Assembly: GCF_013607485.1 (NCBI RefSeq)
Contig: NZ_SCHP01000004.1
Span: 1-64,000, forward strand
DNA from: Bombilactobacillus bombi
GTDB taxonomy: Bacteria; Bacillota; Bacilli; Lactobacillales; Lactobacillaceae
Direction: 5' to 3'
Length of the DNA stretch: 64,000 nt
Position numbers and translations under genes: made by a program. Of the stretch, positions 1 to 7,103 are shown piece after piece. The notes under the pieces are model-generated. The model had not been told where the DNA came from and ran no database searches. It saw only the letters and a list, made by a program, of their open reading frames with translations. Positions within the stretch are counted from its first letter, which is position 1, and each line of letters begins with the position of its first letter.

Positions 1-34
1 TTGATCAAATCAGTAGTATTGGTACTAATTAATA

Positions 35-241
35 CTATACTTTTTGTAATTCTTGTTTGAAATTAATAATTAGTCTTATTGAATAATATAATATCCATAA
101 AATCAAACCAATGAAGATAATATCCCCCAGCAAAAGAAGCATATTGACAGGGGACGTTAAGTTTAACAAACTAAACAACAGAAAAATAATACTGAACCCT
201 AATTTACTCCAAAATTTTATCATGATTTGTTTTTTGGTCAT
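35..241 (-). CDS. Small two-helix membrane protein, candidate immunity protein
   Basis: A 68-residue protein of unrecognised family. After a basic N-terminus (MTKKQ) it has two hydrophobic segments, about residues 12-30 and 33-56, and a charged tail. The ATG at 241 is chosen because AAGGTG lies 6 bases upstream; a GTG at 250 falls inside that ribosome binding site. It lies downstream of the 56-residue ORF at 281-451, behind the repeat-type promoter at 496-566. Small two-helix proteins in such regulons are often bacteriocin immunity proteins; that function is inferred from context only. The operon may continue past the left edge. Confidence 0.6.
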   Translation of the reverse strand: MTKKQIMIKFWSKLGFSIIFLLFSLLNLTSPVNMLLLLGDIIFIGLILWILYYSIRLIINFKQELQKV

Positions 242-280
242 GAGAAACACCTTCTTAATATAATTTATAGGCGATAAAAG

Positions 281-451
281 CTAAAATAATGTAAAGACAA
301 TCTCAATAAAAGTAGCTAAAGACAGCGGTCCACAAATAGATAAATCAGCATGGGCTAACAACGCATGGGTCAGTAGGGGGACAAATAACAATGAAAAATA
401 AAATTGTTGTTTCTTATAAAAATTACGATCAAAGGCAAGTTTTTTAAACAT
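281..451 (-). CDS. 56-residue hydrophobic peptide, first gene behind regulated promoter
   Basis: A short ORF starting ATG at 451 with GGTGGTG 5-11 bases upstream. The product begins MFKKLAFDRNFYKKQQ, a basic segment, followed by two hydrophobic stretches (about residues 17-34 and 41-56) with one Cys at 40. It is the first ORF downstream of the minus-strand repeat promoter at 496-566. There is no double-glycine leader, so it is not a typical class II bacteriocin precursor. A leaderless peptide or a small membrane/immunity protein are both possible. I do not recognise the family. Confidence 0.5.
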   Translation of the reverse strand: MFKKLAFDRNFYKKQQFYFSLLFVPLLTHALLAHADLSICGPLSLATFIEIVFTLF

Positions 452-495
452 TGTTCACACCACCAATTAACAATAATTATTCTTTCAATATCTAT

Positions 496-566
496 AGCAT
501 AGTGCATTTTGTTGATGAAAGGTGCGAAGTTTTTTTAACGTTAATATTTGACCTTTTAACGTTAAG
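496..566 (-). promoter_or_regulatory. Response-regulator promoter with paired AACGTTAAt repeats (bacteriocin type)
   Basis: On the + strand AACGTTAAT (537-545) and AACGTTAAG (558-566) are separated by 12 bases, giving 21-bp periodicity. Read on the minus strand, the proximal repeat is followed by exactly 35 bp and then a -10 hexamer TATGCT (501-496). The same geometry recurs at 1695-1765. Known: plantaricin promoters carry TACGTTAAT direct repeats with a 12-bp spacer, bound by LytTR-type regulators PlnC/PlnD. Inferred: this promoter drives the ORFs at 281-451 and 35-241. A degenerate third copy, TTCGTTAAT, lies at 581-589. Confidence 0.75.
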
Positions 567-625
567 ACTAGTTCTAGTTATTCGTTAATGACTAGAGAGC
601 TGGAACTATAATAGTTTTGCACAAT

Positions 626-1282
626 TTAAATATTCATATTTAAAATCATGATTCCGGTGGCTACTAAGTTCATTAACATGTGTAAGCCAATATTGTAACG
701 AAGATCTCGGCAATTTACATAAGTCATAGCTAGTACAATTCCAATACTGGAATATAATAAAAATGCAGCGTCAAGTACTGGTTCATGGGCAAAACCGAAC
801 AACACTCCGGATATTACAGCGTAAAGAATAACATTTTTGCCATTTTTAAAATTAGGGAAAAAGTATTTAGCCAAAAAGCCTCGAAAAATTAACTCTTCAT
901 ATAGTGGCGCAAGAATAACAGTTGATAGGGAAAATAAGGGGATATTAGCCTGAATTAATTTATCTAGTTCCTTTTGATTGGTAGGTTCTGGAATAAAATT
1001 AGTTAAATATTGAATTAAAGATATAATAATGACTGCAATAATTAAAACTTTTATTGTAGAAAACCTTGGCAAATTAAATTTTAAGTCTTGCTGGCTACGA
1101 TATTTATTGATAAGCCACCATAAATATTTGCCCGATAAGAGACAACCAATAATAGCGAAGATAATAGTTGCCCAAATTTTAATTTGATGGGGAAAGTATA
1201 AACCAATAAATATTATTGATACAAAGCATTGATAGCCTATAAAATAACCAATCAAGTTTAAAATTTTACGTAGATTACTCAT
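626..1282 (-). CDS. CPBP family intramembrane metalloprotease (bacteriocin immunity type)
   Basis: A 218-residue multi-span membrane protein with the CPBP (Abi) motifs: EELIFR in LYEELIFRGF, FGFAH as the FxxxH motif, and a third HxxxN motif in GLHMLMNL. These supply the Glu/His residues of an intramembrane metalloprotease. The ATG at 1282 is preceded by GGAGG. In lactic acid bacteria many small CPBP proteins sit in class II bacteriocin loci and give self-immunity. It is the last gene of a minus-strand run with the tiny ORFs at 1518-1661 and 1356-1513 behind the repeat promoter at 1695-1765, which fits that role. Substrate unknown. Confidence 0.85.
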   Translation of the reverse strand: MSNLRKILNLIGYFIGYQCFVSIIFIGLYFPHQIKIWATIIFAIIGCLLSGKYLWWLINKYRSQQDLKFNLPRFSTIKVLIIAVIIISLIQYLTNFIPEPTNQKELDKLIQANIPLFSLSTVILAPLYEELIFRGFLAKYFFPNFKNGKNVILYAVISGVLFGFAHEPVLDAAFLLYSSIGIVLAMTYVNCRDLRYNIGLHMLMNLVATGIMILNMNI

Positions 1283-1355
1283 TATGAAATTCCTCCGAAA
1301 GTTGGTAAAAAGATGCCTAAAAAATTATTACAAACATGTATTTTCATTGCAATTA

Positions 1356-1513
1356 TTAATGGTTAATGTGGTTTAAGCCGACAATAATTCCAATTAAAAA
1401 CCCAATACAAAGTGCTACTGTCCAAATTATCCAGACACCGTATTTTTTCAAGTGGTTTTTAGTTGGTTCCATAACTCACGGTCTTCGGGTGTATAAAAAT
1501 CTGATTTTTTCAT
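1356..1513 (-). pseudogene. Frameshifted small membrane protein (21-aa and 38-aa overlapping frames)
   Basis: An ATG at 1513 with a good GAGGGT site opens a 21-codon frame (MKKSDFYTPEDRELWNQLK...) ending at 1448. Another frame from ATG 1472 encodes a TM helix (KKYGVWIIWTVALCIGF...) and ends at 1356, but has no clear ribosome binding site. Adding one A to the A5 run that reads CTAAAAACC on the minus strand would join them into a single 52-residue protein with a charged N-terminus and one or two helices. A homopolymer indel, real or a sequencing error, is the simplest reading. Programmed frameshifting is possible but unsupported. Confidence 0.5.
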
Positions 1514-1517
1514 GGTT

Positions 1518-1661
1518 TTACCCTCTTTTTATAATTAGACTTAGACAAACAAAAAATAAGATGCTGGCACTAAGATAAAAAATAACTTCTAAGAAATTAG
1601 AGACTGAATCAAGGTGTAAAAATTTCAATGCTAAAATGAGTGCCCAGAATAGTATTGACAA
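1518..1661 (-). CDS. 47-residue two-helix membrane protein, TTG start
   Basis: A tiny ORF starting TTG at 1661, set by a strong GGGGGTGG ribosome binding site 7 bases upstream. The product (MSILFWALILALKF...SLIIKRG) is almost entirely hydrophobic, with two predicted helices around residues 2-16 and 25-43 and a basic tail. Its stop lies inside the ribosome binding region of the frameshifted ORF that starts at 1513, so the two are translationally close. It is the first gene of the minus-strand operon behind the promoter at 1695-1765. Family not recognised; immunity or signalling accessory protein is an inference. Confidence 0.5.
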   Translation of the reverse strand: MSILFWALILALKFLHLDSVSNFLEVIFYLSASILFFVCLSLIIKRG

Positions 1662-1694
1662 AATTTTGCCACCCCCTTAGCGATCTTGATTTTG

Positions 1695-1765
1695 ATTATA
1701 ACAAGTATTTTTAGCAAAAGAGCTGTTAAAATTTTAACGTTAATATTTGACTGATAAACGTTAAT
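1695..1765 (-). promoter_or_regulatory. Second response-regulator promoter with paired AACGTTAAT repeats
   Basis: Two perfect AACGTTAAT copies (+ strand 1736-1744 and 1757-1765) with a 12-base spacer, then, reading the minus strand, 35 bp to a consensus -10 TATAAT (1700-1695). Spacer length and distance to -10 equal those at 496-566, and the first seven spacer bases (atttgac, + strand) are identical. It reads into the 47-residue ORF, the frameshifted ORF and the CPBP gene. No matching two-component regulator gene is in this window. Confidence 0.75.
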
Positions 1766-1806
1766 AAAGATTGAGCTTATCTGATAATTATTTGTTAAAT
1801 AAAGCC

Positions 1807-1836
1807 TTGTTGACAATCAATCTGGGGGGGTATAAT
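1807..1836 (+). promoter_or_regulatory. Promoter with a G7 tract in its spacer
   Basis: TTGACA (1810-1815) and TATAAT (1831-1836) are separated by only 15 bp, whose last seven bases are G (1824-1830). An alternative -35, TTGTTG at 1807, gives 18 bp. It precedes the small ORF at 1883. A seven-G run is rare in this AT-rich DNA, and a change in its length would alter promoter spacing. Confidence 0.5.
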
Positions 1837-1882
1837 TACATTAACATTTTTTAATATATATAATTTTGTTGGAGGTGGTTGT

Positions 1883-2068
1883 ATGAAAAAGTGGTTTGCT
1901 ATTTTTATAATTATGATTAATATTATTGGCTTTGGATATGTAATTTCTCCATCTTATGGTACTAACAAAGTAGGGGATGCATTTTATTTAATAGTAATTG
2001 TTATTAATGTAGTATGGGCTTTTTCATCACTGCACTCCCTAAAAAAACAATCCTGATAAAGTCGTTTA
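1883..2068 (+). CDS. Small two-helix membrane protein, unknown function
   Basis: A 61-residue protein starting ATG 1883 with GGAGGTGG 4-11 bases upstream. Helices at about residues 4-22 and 33-52 flank a short polar loop (SPSYGTNKVGD), and the tail is charged (KNNPDKVV). It is transcribed away from the bacteriocin-type operon and has its own promoter (1807-1836). A hairpin terminator follows at once. No family recognised. Position and topology suggest another immunity-type or stress membrane protein. Confidence 0.55.
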
Positions 2069-2070
2069 GA

Positions 2071-2115
2071 TAATAAAAATCCATTCAGATTGCAACCTGG
2101 ATGGATTTTTTAAAT
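2071..2115. terminator. Bidirectional terminator between small ORF and nrdF
   Basis: The hairpin AAAATCCATtCAG...CTGgATGGATTTTTT has A-rich and T-rich flanks, so it can stop transcription from the + strand ORF ending at 2068 and from the minus-strand nrd operon ending at 2130. Confidence 0.75.
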
Positions 2116-2129
2116 CTTTTTAAATTTGC

Positions 2130-3107
2130 TTAATGTTTATCATCTAAACCAATATTATAATCGTCATCTTTCATAGCCGAAACTTTACCCAATAAATAGC
2201 CATTACCAACTTGAGAGAAGAAGTCATGGTTATTGGTGCCGGTTGAAAGGCCATTCATGACAATAGGATTGACATTTTCGGCATTACCGTCAGCGAATAA
2301 AGGATTCTGGCCTAAATTCATGAGGGCTTTATTGGCATTATAACGTAAGAAGTTATTAACATCGTCAGTCCAGCCAATTTCATCATATAGCTGGGAAGTA
2401 TACTTTTCCTCATTATCATAAAGACTATATAACAGATCATACATCCAATCTTGTAATTTTTGTTGTTCATCTTTGGTCAGTTCATTAAAGCCTAACTGGA
2501 ATTTATAGCCAATATAAGTTCCGTGAACGGACTCATCACGAATAATCAGTTTAATAATTTCGGCAACGTTAGTTAACTTATTATTTCCCAGGTAATATAG
2601 AGGTGTATAAAAGCCAGAATAGAATAAGAAAGTTTCTAAGAAAACAGAAGCAACTTTCTTTTCTAAAGGTTGGCCATTTTGATAGATTTCATTGATGACT
2701 TCGGCTTTATGCTGCAGATATTTATTATGATTGGTCCAATCGAAGATTTCTTCAATTTCTTCGGTGGTATTCAAGGTGCTAAAGATGGAAGAATAGCTTT
2801 TGGCATGAACAGATTCCATGAATTGAATGTTATTAAAAACGGCCATTTCTTCTTGAGTACGGGTATCCTGACGCAATTGATCAATTCCATCTTGGGATTG
2901 TAAGGTATCTAACAAGGTTAACCCACCAAAAACGTGTCCTACTAGCGTATGTTCAACGTCTGATAATGTCCGCCAATCGTCACGATCATTGGATAAGGGG
3001 ATACGGGTATCTAACCAAAATTGTTCGGTTAATTTTTCCCAAGTGGCTTTGTCAATTTGATCTTCAATTTCATTCCAATTAATTGCTTTGTAATATGTTT
3101 CAACCAT
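2130..3107 (-). CDS. nrdF: Class Ib ribonucleotide reductase small subunit NrdF
   Basis: A 325-residue ferritin-fold radical subunit that, with NrdE, reduces ribonucleoside diphosphates in aerobic conditions. Family metal-ligand segments are visible: EH in DVEHTLVGH, EEMAVFNNIQFMESVHAKSY, and RDESVHGTYIGYK. The cofactor is a dimetal (Mn or Fe) tyrosyl radical in this family. The ATG at 3107 is preferred over 3131 because AAAGGAG lies just upstream of it and the 3131 start would overlap nrdE. It is the last gene of nrdHIEF. Confidence 0.95.
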   Translation of the reverse strand: MVETYYKAINWNEIEDQIDKATWEKLTEQFWLDTRIPLSNDRDDWRTLSDVEHTLVGHVFGGLTLLDTLQSQDGIDQLRQDTRTQEEMAVFNNIQFMESVHAKSYSSIFSTLNTTEEIEEIFDWTNHNKYLQHKAEVINEIYQNGQPLEKKVASVFLETFLFYSGFYTPLYYLGNNKLTNVAEIIKLIIRDESVHGTYIGYKFQLGFNELTKDEQQKLQDWMYDLLYSLYDNEEKYTSQLYDEIGWTDDVNNFLRYNANKALMNLGQNPLFADGNAENVNPIVMNGLSTGTNNHDFFSQVGNGYLLGKVSAMKDDDYNIGLDDKH

Positions 3108-3118
3108 TTTGTACTCCT

Positions 3119-5293
3119 TTATATTGTACAACTCTCACATTCATTGACGCCAATTTCGCCACTATCATCAGTAAAGGTGCGTACATAATATAATGACTTG
3201 ATACCCTTATAATAGGCATAATTGCGTAGAATCGTCAAATCACGAGTGGTTTGTTTACCTTCCTCGTCGGGAGTTTTCCATTCATATAAGCCTGCTGGAA
3301 TAGAAGAACGGACAAATAAGGTCAAGCTCATTCCTTGATCGACATGGCGCTGTGCTGCCGCATAGGTATTAATTACTTGGCGCATATCAGTATCATAAGC
3401 TGATTTATAATAAGGAATAGTTTCATTGCTTAAATGAGGAGCTGGGTAATAGAGTTTACCATTTTTCTTTTCTTGGCGTTCTTCAACTAGCCAAGTAATT
3501 GGTTGCAAGCTGGCACTAGTATCATCAATATAAGAAATTGAGCCTGTCGGAGCGACGGCAAGACGATAAGCATTATATAAGCCATCTTTTTGAACTTTTT
3601 CTTGTAATTTTTGCCAATCCTCAGGTCCAGGAATAAAGATATCTTTAAATAATTGTTGAACCTGCGGGTTTTGCGGGCGAAAGTCATGATGCCGATACTG
3701 AAAGAAATAACTGCCATCTGCATATTTAGATTTGTCAAAATTGGCAAAAGTTGTCTGACGTTCACGGGCTAATTGATTACTTTCTACCAGAGTCCAATAA
3801 TTGAGAAGCATGAAGTAAACACTAGTAAATTCCAAAGCTGCCTCACAGCCATATTCAATTTGGTTCATGGCTAAGTAAGTATGCAGCCCCATTGCTCCTA
3901 ATCCAATAGCATGGCTTAGTTGATTACCTTTTTTAATTGTTGGTACAGCCTCAATGTTAGAGTGGTCCGAAACATAGGTCAAAGCCCGTGTCATTGCCCG
4001 TACCGAGCGGCCAAAGTCGGGACTGTGCATGAGATTAGCAATATTGGTGGAACCTAAATTACAGCTTACATCAGTACCCATAGTGACATATTCTTGCCGA
4101 TCATTGATTTCGGATGGCAGTTGCACTTGCTGAATTTCGGAGCACAGATTACTCATAATGATTTTGCCAGCAATCGGGTTGGCTCGATTAGCGGTGTCAA
4201 TATTTAGAATATAAGGATAGCCTGACTCTTGTTGCAATTTACTGATTTCTAATTCTAGATCGCGCGCTTTAATCTTATATTTGGTGATTTGAGGATTGGC
4301 TACCATTTGTTCGTATTCCTTAGTGATATCCACATAAGAAAATGGCATCTTGTAAATGCGTTCAACATCATAAGGACTGAATAGATACATATCAGCATTA
4401 TTTTTAACTAATTCATAAAACTTATCGGGAACAATAACTCCCAAGGAAAGAGTTTTGACGCGGATTTTTTCATCGGCATTTTCTTTTTTGGCAGAAAGAA
4501 AATCTATAATGTCAGGATGAAAGACATTCAGATATACTGCACCCGCACCTTGGCGCTGGCCTAGTTGATTACTATAACTAAAACTATCTTCTAGTAATTT
4601 CATGACGGGTAAAACACCACTGGAAGCGCCTTTAATGCCCTTAATAGGAGAACCAGCTTCTCGTAAATTGGAAAGGGTTAAACCTACACCGCCACCAATT
4701 CGAGATAACTGTAAAGCACTGTTGATGGCTCTGCCGATGGAATTCATGTCATCAGTGATTTGGATTAAAAAGCAGGAAACAAATTCTCCGCGCCGTTTTT
4801 TACCGGCATTTAAAAATGAGGGTGTCGCCGGCTGATAACGTTGGTGGATCATTTCGTCAGCAAGTTGTTGAGCTAAATCTTGATCGCCGCCTGCGAAGTA
4901 AAGTGCATTAAATAAGACCCGTAATTCATAATTTTCTAAATAATAGCTGCCATCACTAGTCTTCATGGCATATTGATTATAGAATTTATAAGCAGCCATA
5001 AAGGATTTAAAACGAAAATTTTGCGCTTTTAAATAGTCATAAAGTTTTTGGATAAAGGGAAAAGGATACTGTTCTAAGAAATCGGCTTCTAAATAGTCAG
5101 TTTCGATCAAGTGATGTAAGTGGTCTTGCAGATTAGCAGCGATTTTAGTATTTGGCTGTACATTTTCCTTAAAAAAAGCTGCCAAAGCAGCTTGATCACG
5201 GTCTAAAGGAATACGTCCATCGACGGGAATATTTAATTCGTTATTTAATTTAAAGTATGTGACTTTGGATATGTCGAGATTGTTTAGACTCAA
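3119..5293 (-). CDS. nrdE: Class Ib ribonucleotide reductase large subunit NrdE
   Basis: A 724-residue catalytic subunit of normal NrdE length. Seen: active-site segments MSNLCSEIQQ and GTDVSCNLGSTN, the substrate-site block VAPTGSISYIDDTSAS, and the C-terminal redox pair CESC in NECESCTI, which NrdH re-reduces. The likely start is TTG 5293, with GGAAG upstream, overlapping the end of nrdI by 44 bases, which implies translational coupling. nrdF follows after an 11-base gap. Confidence 0.95.
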   Translation of the reverse strand: MSLNNLDISKVTYFKLNNELNIPVDGRIPLDRDQAALAAFFKENVQPNTKIAANLQDHLHHLIETDYLEADFLEQYPFPFIQKLYDYLKAQNFRFKSFMAAYKFYNQYAMKTSDGSYYLENYELRVLFNALYFAGGDQDLAQQLADEMIHQRYQPATPSFLNAGKKRRGEFVSCFLIQITDDMNSIGRAINSALQLSRIGGGVGLTLSNLREAGSPIKGIKGASSGVLPVMKLLEDSFSYSNQLGQRQGAGAVYLNVFHPDIIDFLSAKKENADEKIRVKTLSLGVIVPDKFYELVKNNADMYLFSPYDVERIYKMPFSYVDITKEYEQMVANPQITKYKIKARDLELEISKLQQESGYPYILNIDTANRANPIAGKIIMSNLCSEIQQVQLPSEINDRQEYVTMGTDVSCNLGSTNIANLMHSPDFGRSVRAMTRALTYVSDHSNIEAVPTIKKGNQLSHAIGLGAMGLHTYLAMNQIEYGCEAALEFTSVYFMLLNYWTLVESNQLARERQTTFANFDKSKYADGSYFFQYRHHDFRPQNPQVQQLFKDIFIPGPEDWQKLQEKVQKDGLYNAYRLAVAPTGSISYIDDTSASLQPITWLVEERQEKKNGKLYYPAPHLSNETIPYYKSAYDTDMRQVINTYAAAQRHVDQGMSLTLFVRSSIPAGLYEWKTPDEEGKQTTRDLTILRNYAYYKGIKSLYYVRTFTDDSGEIGVNECESCTI

Positions 5294-5651
5294 GTTCTTC
5301 CACTACTTTCTGGAAATTTTTAACATCATTGGCAGTACCATTAAATTCAAAATCAAAAATTACTGGTACTTGCAAACCTTGGGCGATATCTTTGGCGGTA
5401 TGAATATATAGTTCGTTAAAATTACGATTGCCGCCACCAGCTACACCTACTAGGTTATGAGCATTAGATTTGTAACTCAAAAAATCAATCACTGCATCCA
5501 TCATATCATCATCATAGGCGGGAACTACTAAGACATAAGGAGCGCCCATTTCATAATCAGGATCCGCGTCATTAATTTCATAAGCTTGAAGACCAGTCTT
5601 TTCGATAAAACGCCGAGTTTGTCCGGTGATTGAATAAAAAGCAATTTTCAT
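5250..5651 (-). CDS. nrdI: NrdI flavodoxin-like activator of class Ib RNR
   Basis: A 133-residue flavodoxin-fold protein with the FMN-phosphate loop SITGQTRRF near the N-terminus and the GVAGGGNRNF loop characteristic of NrdI. The family supplies the oxidant for assembly of the Mn(III)2-tyrosyl radical of NrdF. Its ATG at 5651 lies directly after the nrdH stop, and its 3' end overlaps nrdE. Confidence 0.93.
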   Translation of the reverse strand: MKIAFYSITGQTRRFIEKTGLQAYEINDADPDYEMGAPYVLVVPAYDDDMMDAVIDFLSYKSNAHNLVGVAGGGNRNFNELYIHTAKDIAQGLQVPVIFDFEFNGTANDVKNFQKVVEELESKQSRHIQSHIL

Positions 5652-5652
5652 T

Positions 5653-5886
5653 TTAATGGACCAGCTTCTTTAGTGCATCAGGACGAAAGCCAACAATTGG
5701 ATTATTGTCAGCTGCCATCACTACAGGCACACTTTGAAATCCTTGCTGCTTGAGATATTGGAGATATTGTGGTTGTGTATTAATGTTATGTTCTTCAAAG
5801 TTAACGTCATGTTCATTTAAAAATCTCTTTGTCATTTTGCATTGGATACAGCCATTTTTAGTAAAAACGGTAATTGATTGTTTCAT
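5653..5886 (-). CDS. nrdH: NrdH glutaredoxin-like electron donor
   Basis: A 77-residue thioredoxin-fold protein with the redox motif CIQC (residues 13-16) and the C-terminal substrate region VPVVMAADNNPIVGFRPDAL typical of NrdH. It reduces the C-terminal cysteines of NrdE. First gene of the operon, with AGGGGGC ahead of the ATG. Confidence 0.93.
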   Translation of the reverse strand: MKQSITVFTKNGCIQCKMTKRFLNEHDVNFEEHNINTQPQYLQYLKQQGFQSVPVVMAADNNPIVGFRPDALKKLVH

Positions 5887-5916
5887 AATTAATGCCCCCT
5901 TGTTAAACTGTAGTTA

Positions 5917-5953
5917 ATTATAGCTGGTCAAATTGATAAATACAATATATTGT
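5917..5953 (-). promoter_or_regulatory. nrdHIEF promoter overlapped by NrdR-like palindrome
   Basis: On the minus strand: -35 TTGTAT (5945-5940), 17-bp spacer, -10 TATAAT (5922-5917). The perfect palindrome ACAATATATTGT (5942-5953) overlaps the -35 and resembles half of an NrdR box pair. NrdR normally binds two boxes; I see only one convincing copy here. Confidence 0.55.
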
Positions 5954-6121
5954 GCCAAGTAAAAAAGCGAGCACACTATCATGTGGTTGCTGGAACCTTG
6001 CGAGGAGCGGGTTTGAGGAATATAAATTTTTATTGGGGAATTTTCGTGGCTAAGCACCCCCTAAATGAGCTATAATTAAAGCACTAGGGAAGTTATTTTA
6101 AGATTTGGAGAGTATGGATTA

Positions 6122-6742
6122 ATGCATTTAAATTGGAATATTCTGGGTTTGGCAGTTTGGTTGCTGATTATTGTGGCGATTGTACTAGTTATTATTAATG
6201 TTCGAAGCCGGCATTTAAAAATGATTGTAGTTCAAAAAAAACATCGTTCTTTATCAAACAGCTTGTTAGATGTGTTAGAGATAGGAGCAATCTTGTTGGC
6301 TATCGGCGGGATGTTTTATTTAACATTCTTTAATAAAGTCAGCATTAAAGATACCAACCGGATTTATCTTTCCTATGAGGTTAAACCCTTGGTAATGCAA
6401 ACTAAAGCGGCCCAGGGGTTTTATGTGCAGGCTAAACAAGCTCAAAGCAAAAATGTCATTCAATATTATACTTATTGGGTGAACGGAGCTAAGATTAAAG
6501 TTCCAGGTAATAATGCCTCAATCTCTGACGGTCATCAGCCCATCAGTTTAAATGCCAAAAATTATCCTTGGCCAAACGCAGAAAAATATGATAAAAAATA
6601 TCAATATGCTTATGTAATGACTATGGTGGCGCGTTATAAGAATAATGCTATTAATGGTTTATGTTTACATGCTGGCGCAGTGGCCACTGATTATTATTTA
6701 ATTAGAGTTCCTTCTAGTACCTTTGTAGATATTAGTAAATAA
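6122..6742 (+). CDS. Membrane-anchored hypothetical protein
   Basis: A 206-residue protein with two N-terminal transmembrane segments (about residues 7-26 and 48-68) and a large C-terminal domain, probably outside the cell. It looks like the lactobacillar family annotated as LVIS_2131 family protein, but that is from memory and unverified; function unknown. The ATG at 6122 has GGAGAG upstream, and a TATAAT -10 lies near 6070. Single gene, ended by the hairpin at 6759. Confidence 0.75.
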   Translation: MHLNWNILGLAVWLLIIVAIVLVIINVRSRHLKMIVVQKKHRSLSNSLLDVLEIGAILLAIGGMFYLTFFNKVSIKDTNRIYLSYEVKPLVMQTKAAQGFYVQAKQAQSKNVIQYYTYWVNGAKIKVPGNNASISDGHQPISLNAKNYPWPNAEKYDKKYQYAYVMTMVARYKNNAINGLCLHAGAVATDYYLIRVPSSTFVDISK

Positions 6743-6758
6743 CCAGATGAAATAAGTC

Positions 6759-6795
6759 AGGGGTTAGGATAAAATTTATCCTAACCCCTGTTTTT
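6759..6795. terminator. Strong bidirectional terminator
   Basis: Sixteen-base perfect arms, CAGGGGTTAGGATAAA and its complement around one central base, then TTTTT. It lies between convergent genes ending at 6742 and 6815. On the minus strand the arm is preceded by a T-poor stretch, so it works best for the + strand gene. Confidence 0.85.
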
Positions 6796-6814
6796 AATTA
6801 TTATAATTAAAATT

Positions 6815-7024
6815 TTATTTAGCTTTTTTTAATGATTGGGCATTAACAACGATTTTATTGTTTAATTCGGCAACATTGTCAGCATCTTTAGGATCATAAC
6901 TATCAATTGTTAAAAGTGCAGAATTGCTGTATATTTTTTCGACGGTACCAGTAAAGGGATGTTCCATATCTTCTTGGACTTTACCTTGTAGTTTATCGCC
7001 GACATTAATTGCAGAAATCTTCAT
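6815..7024 (-). CDS. DUF2187 family (YkvS-like) small protein
   Basis: A 69-residue basic protein matching the DUF2187 pattern: GDKLQGKV near the N-terminus, PFTGTVEKIYSNSALLTID in the middle, and NNKIVVNAQSLKK at the end. The fold is a small beta-barrel (KOW/SH3-like); function unknown. A good AAGGAGGG site precedes the ATG at 7024. Monocistronic. Confidence 0.8.
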   Translation of the reverse strand: MKISAINVGDKLQGKVQEDMEHPFTGTVEKIYSNSALLTIDSYDPKDADNVAELNNKIVVNAQSLKKAK

Positions 7025-7103
7025 GAATTTAGCCCTCCTTTAAATAAACTTCTATTATAATAGAATATAATTATTAATTTGACAATTACTTAGGAGCTTT
7101 TTT

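Noticed and set aside
1366-1816. Open frames on both strands (1366-1578 +, 1631-1816 -)
   Set aside because: They lack ribosome binding sites, and the minus one runs across the repeat promoter. The small frames with strong binding sites at 1518-1661 and 1448-1513 explain the region better.
3487-3765. 92-codon minus-strand frame inside nrdE
   Set aside because: Shadow of nrdE in another frame with low-complexity hydrophobic content and no independent start signals.
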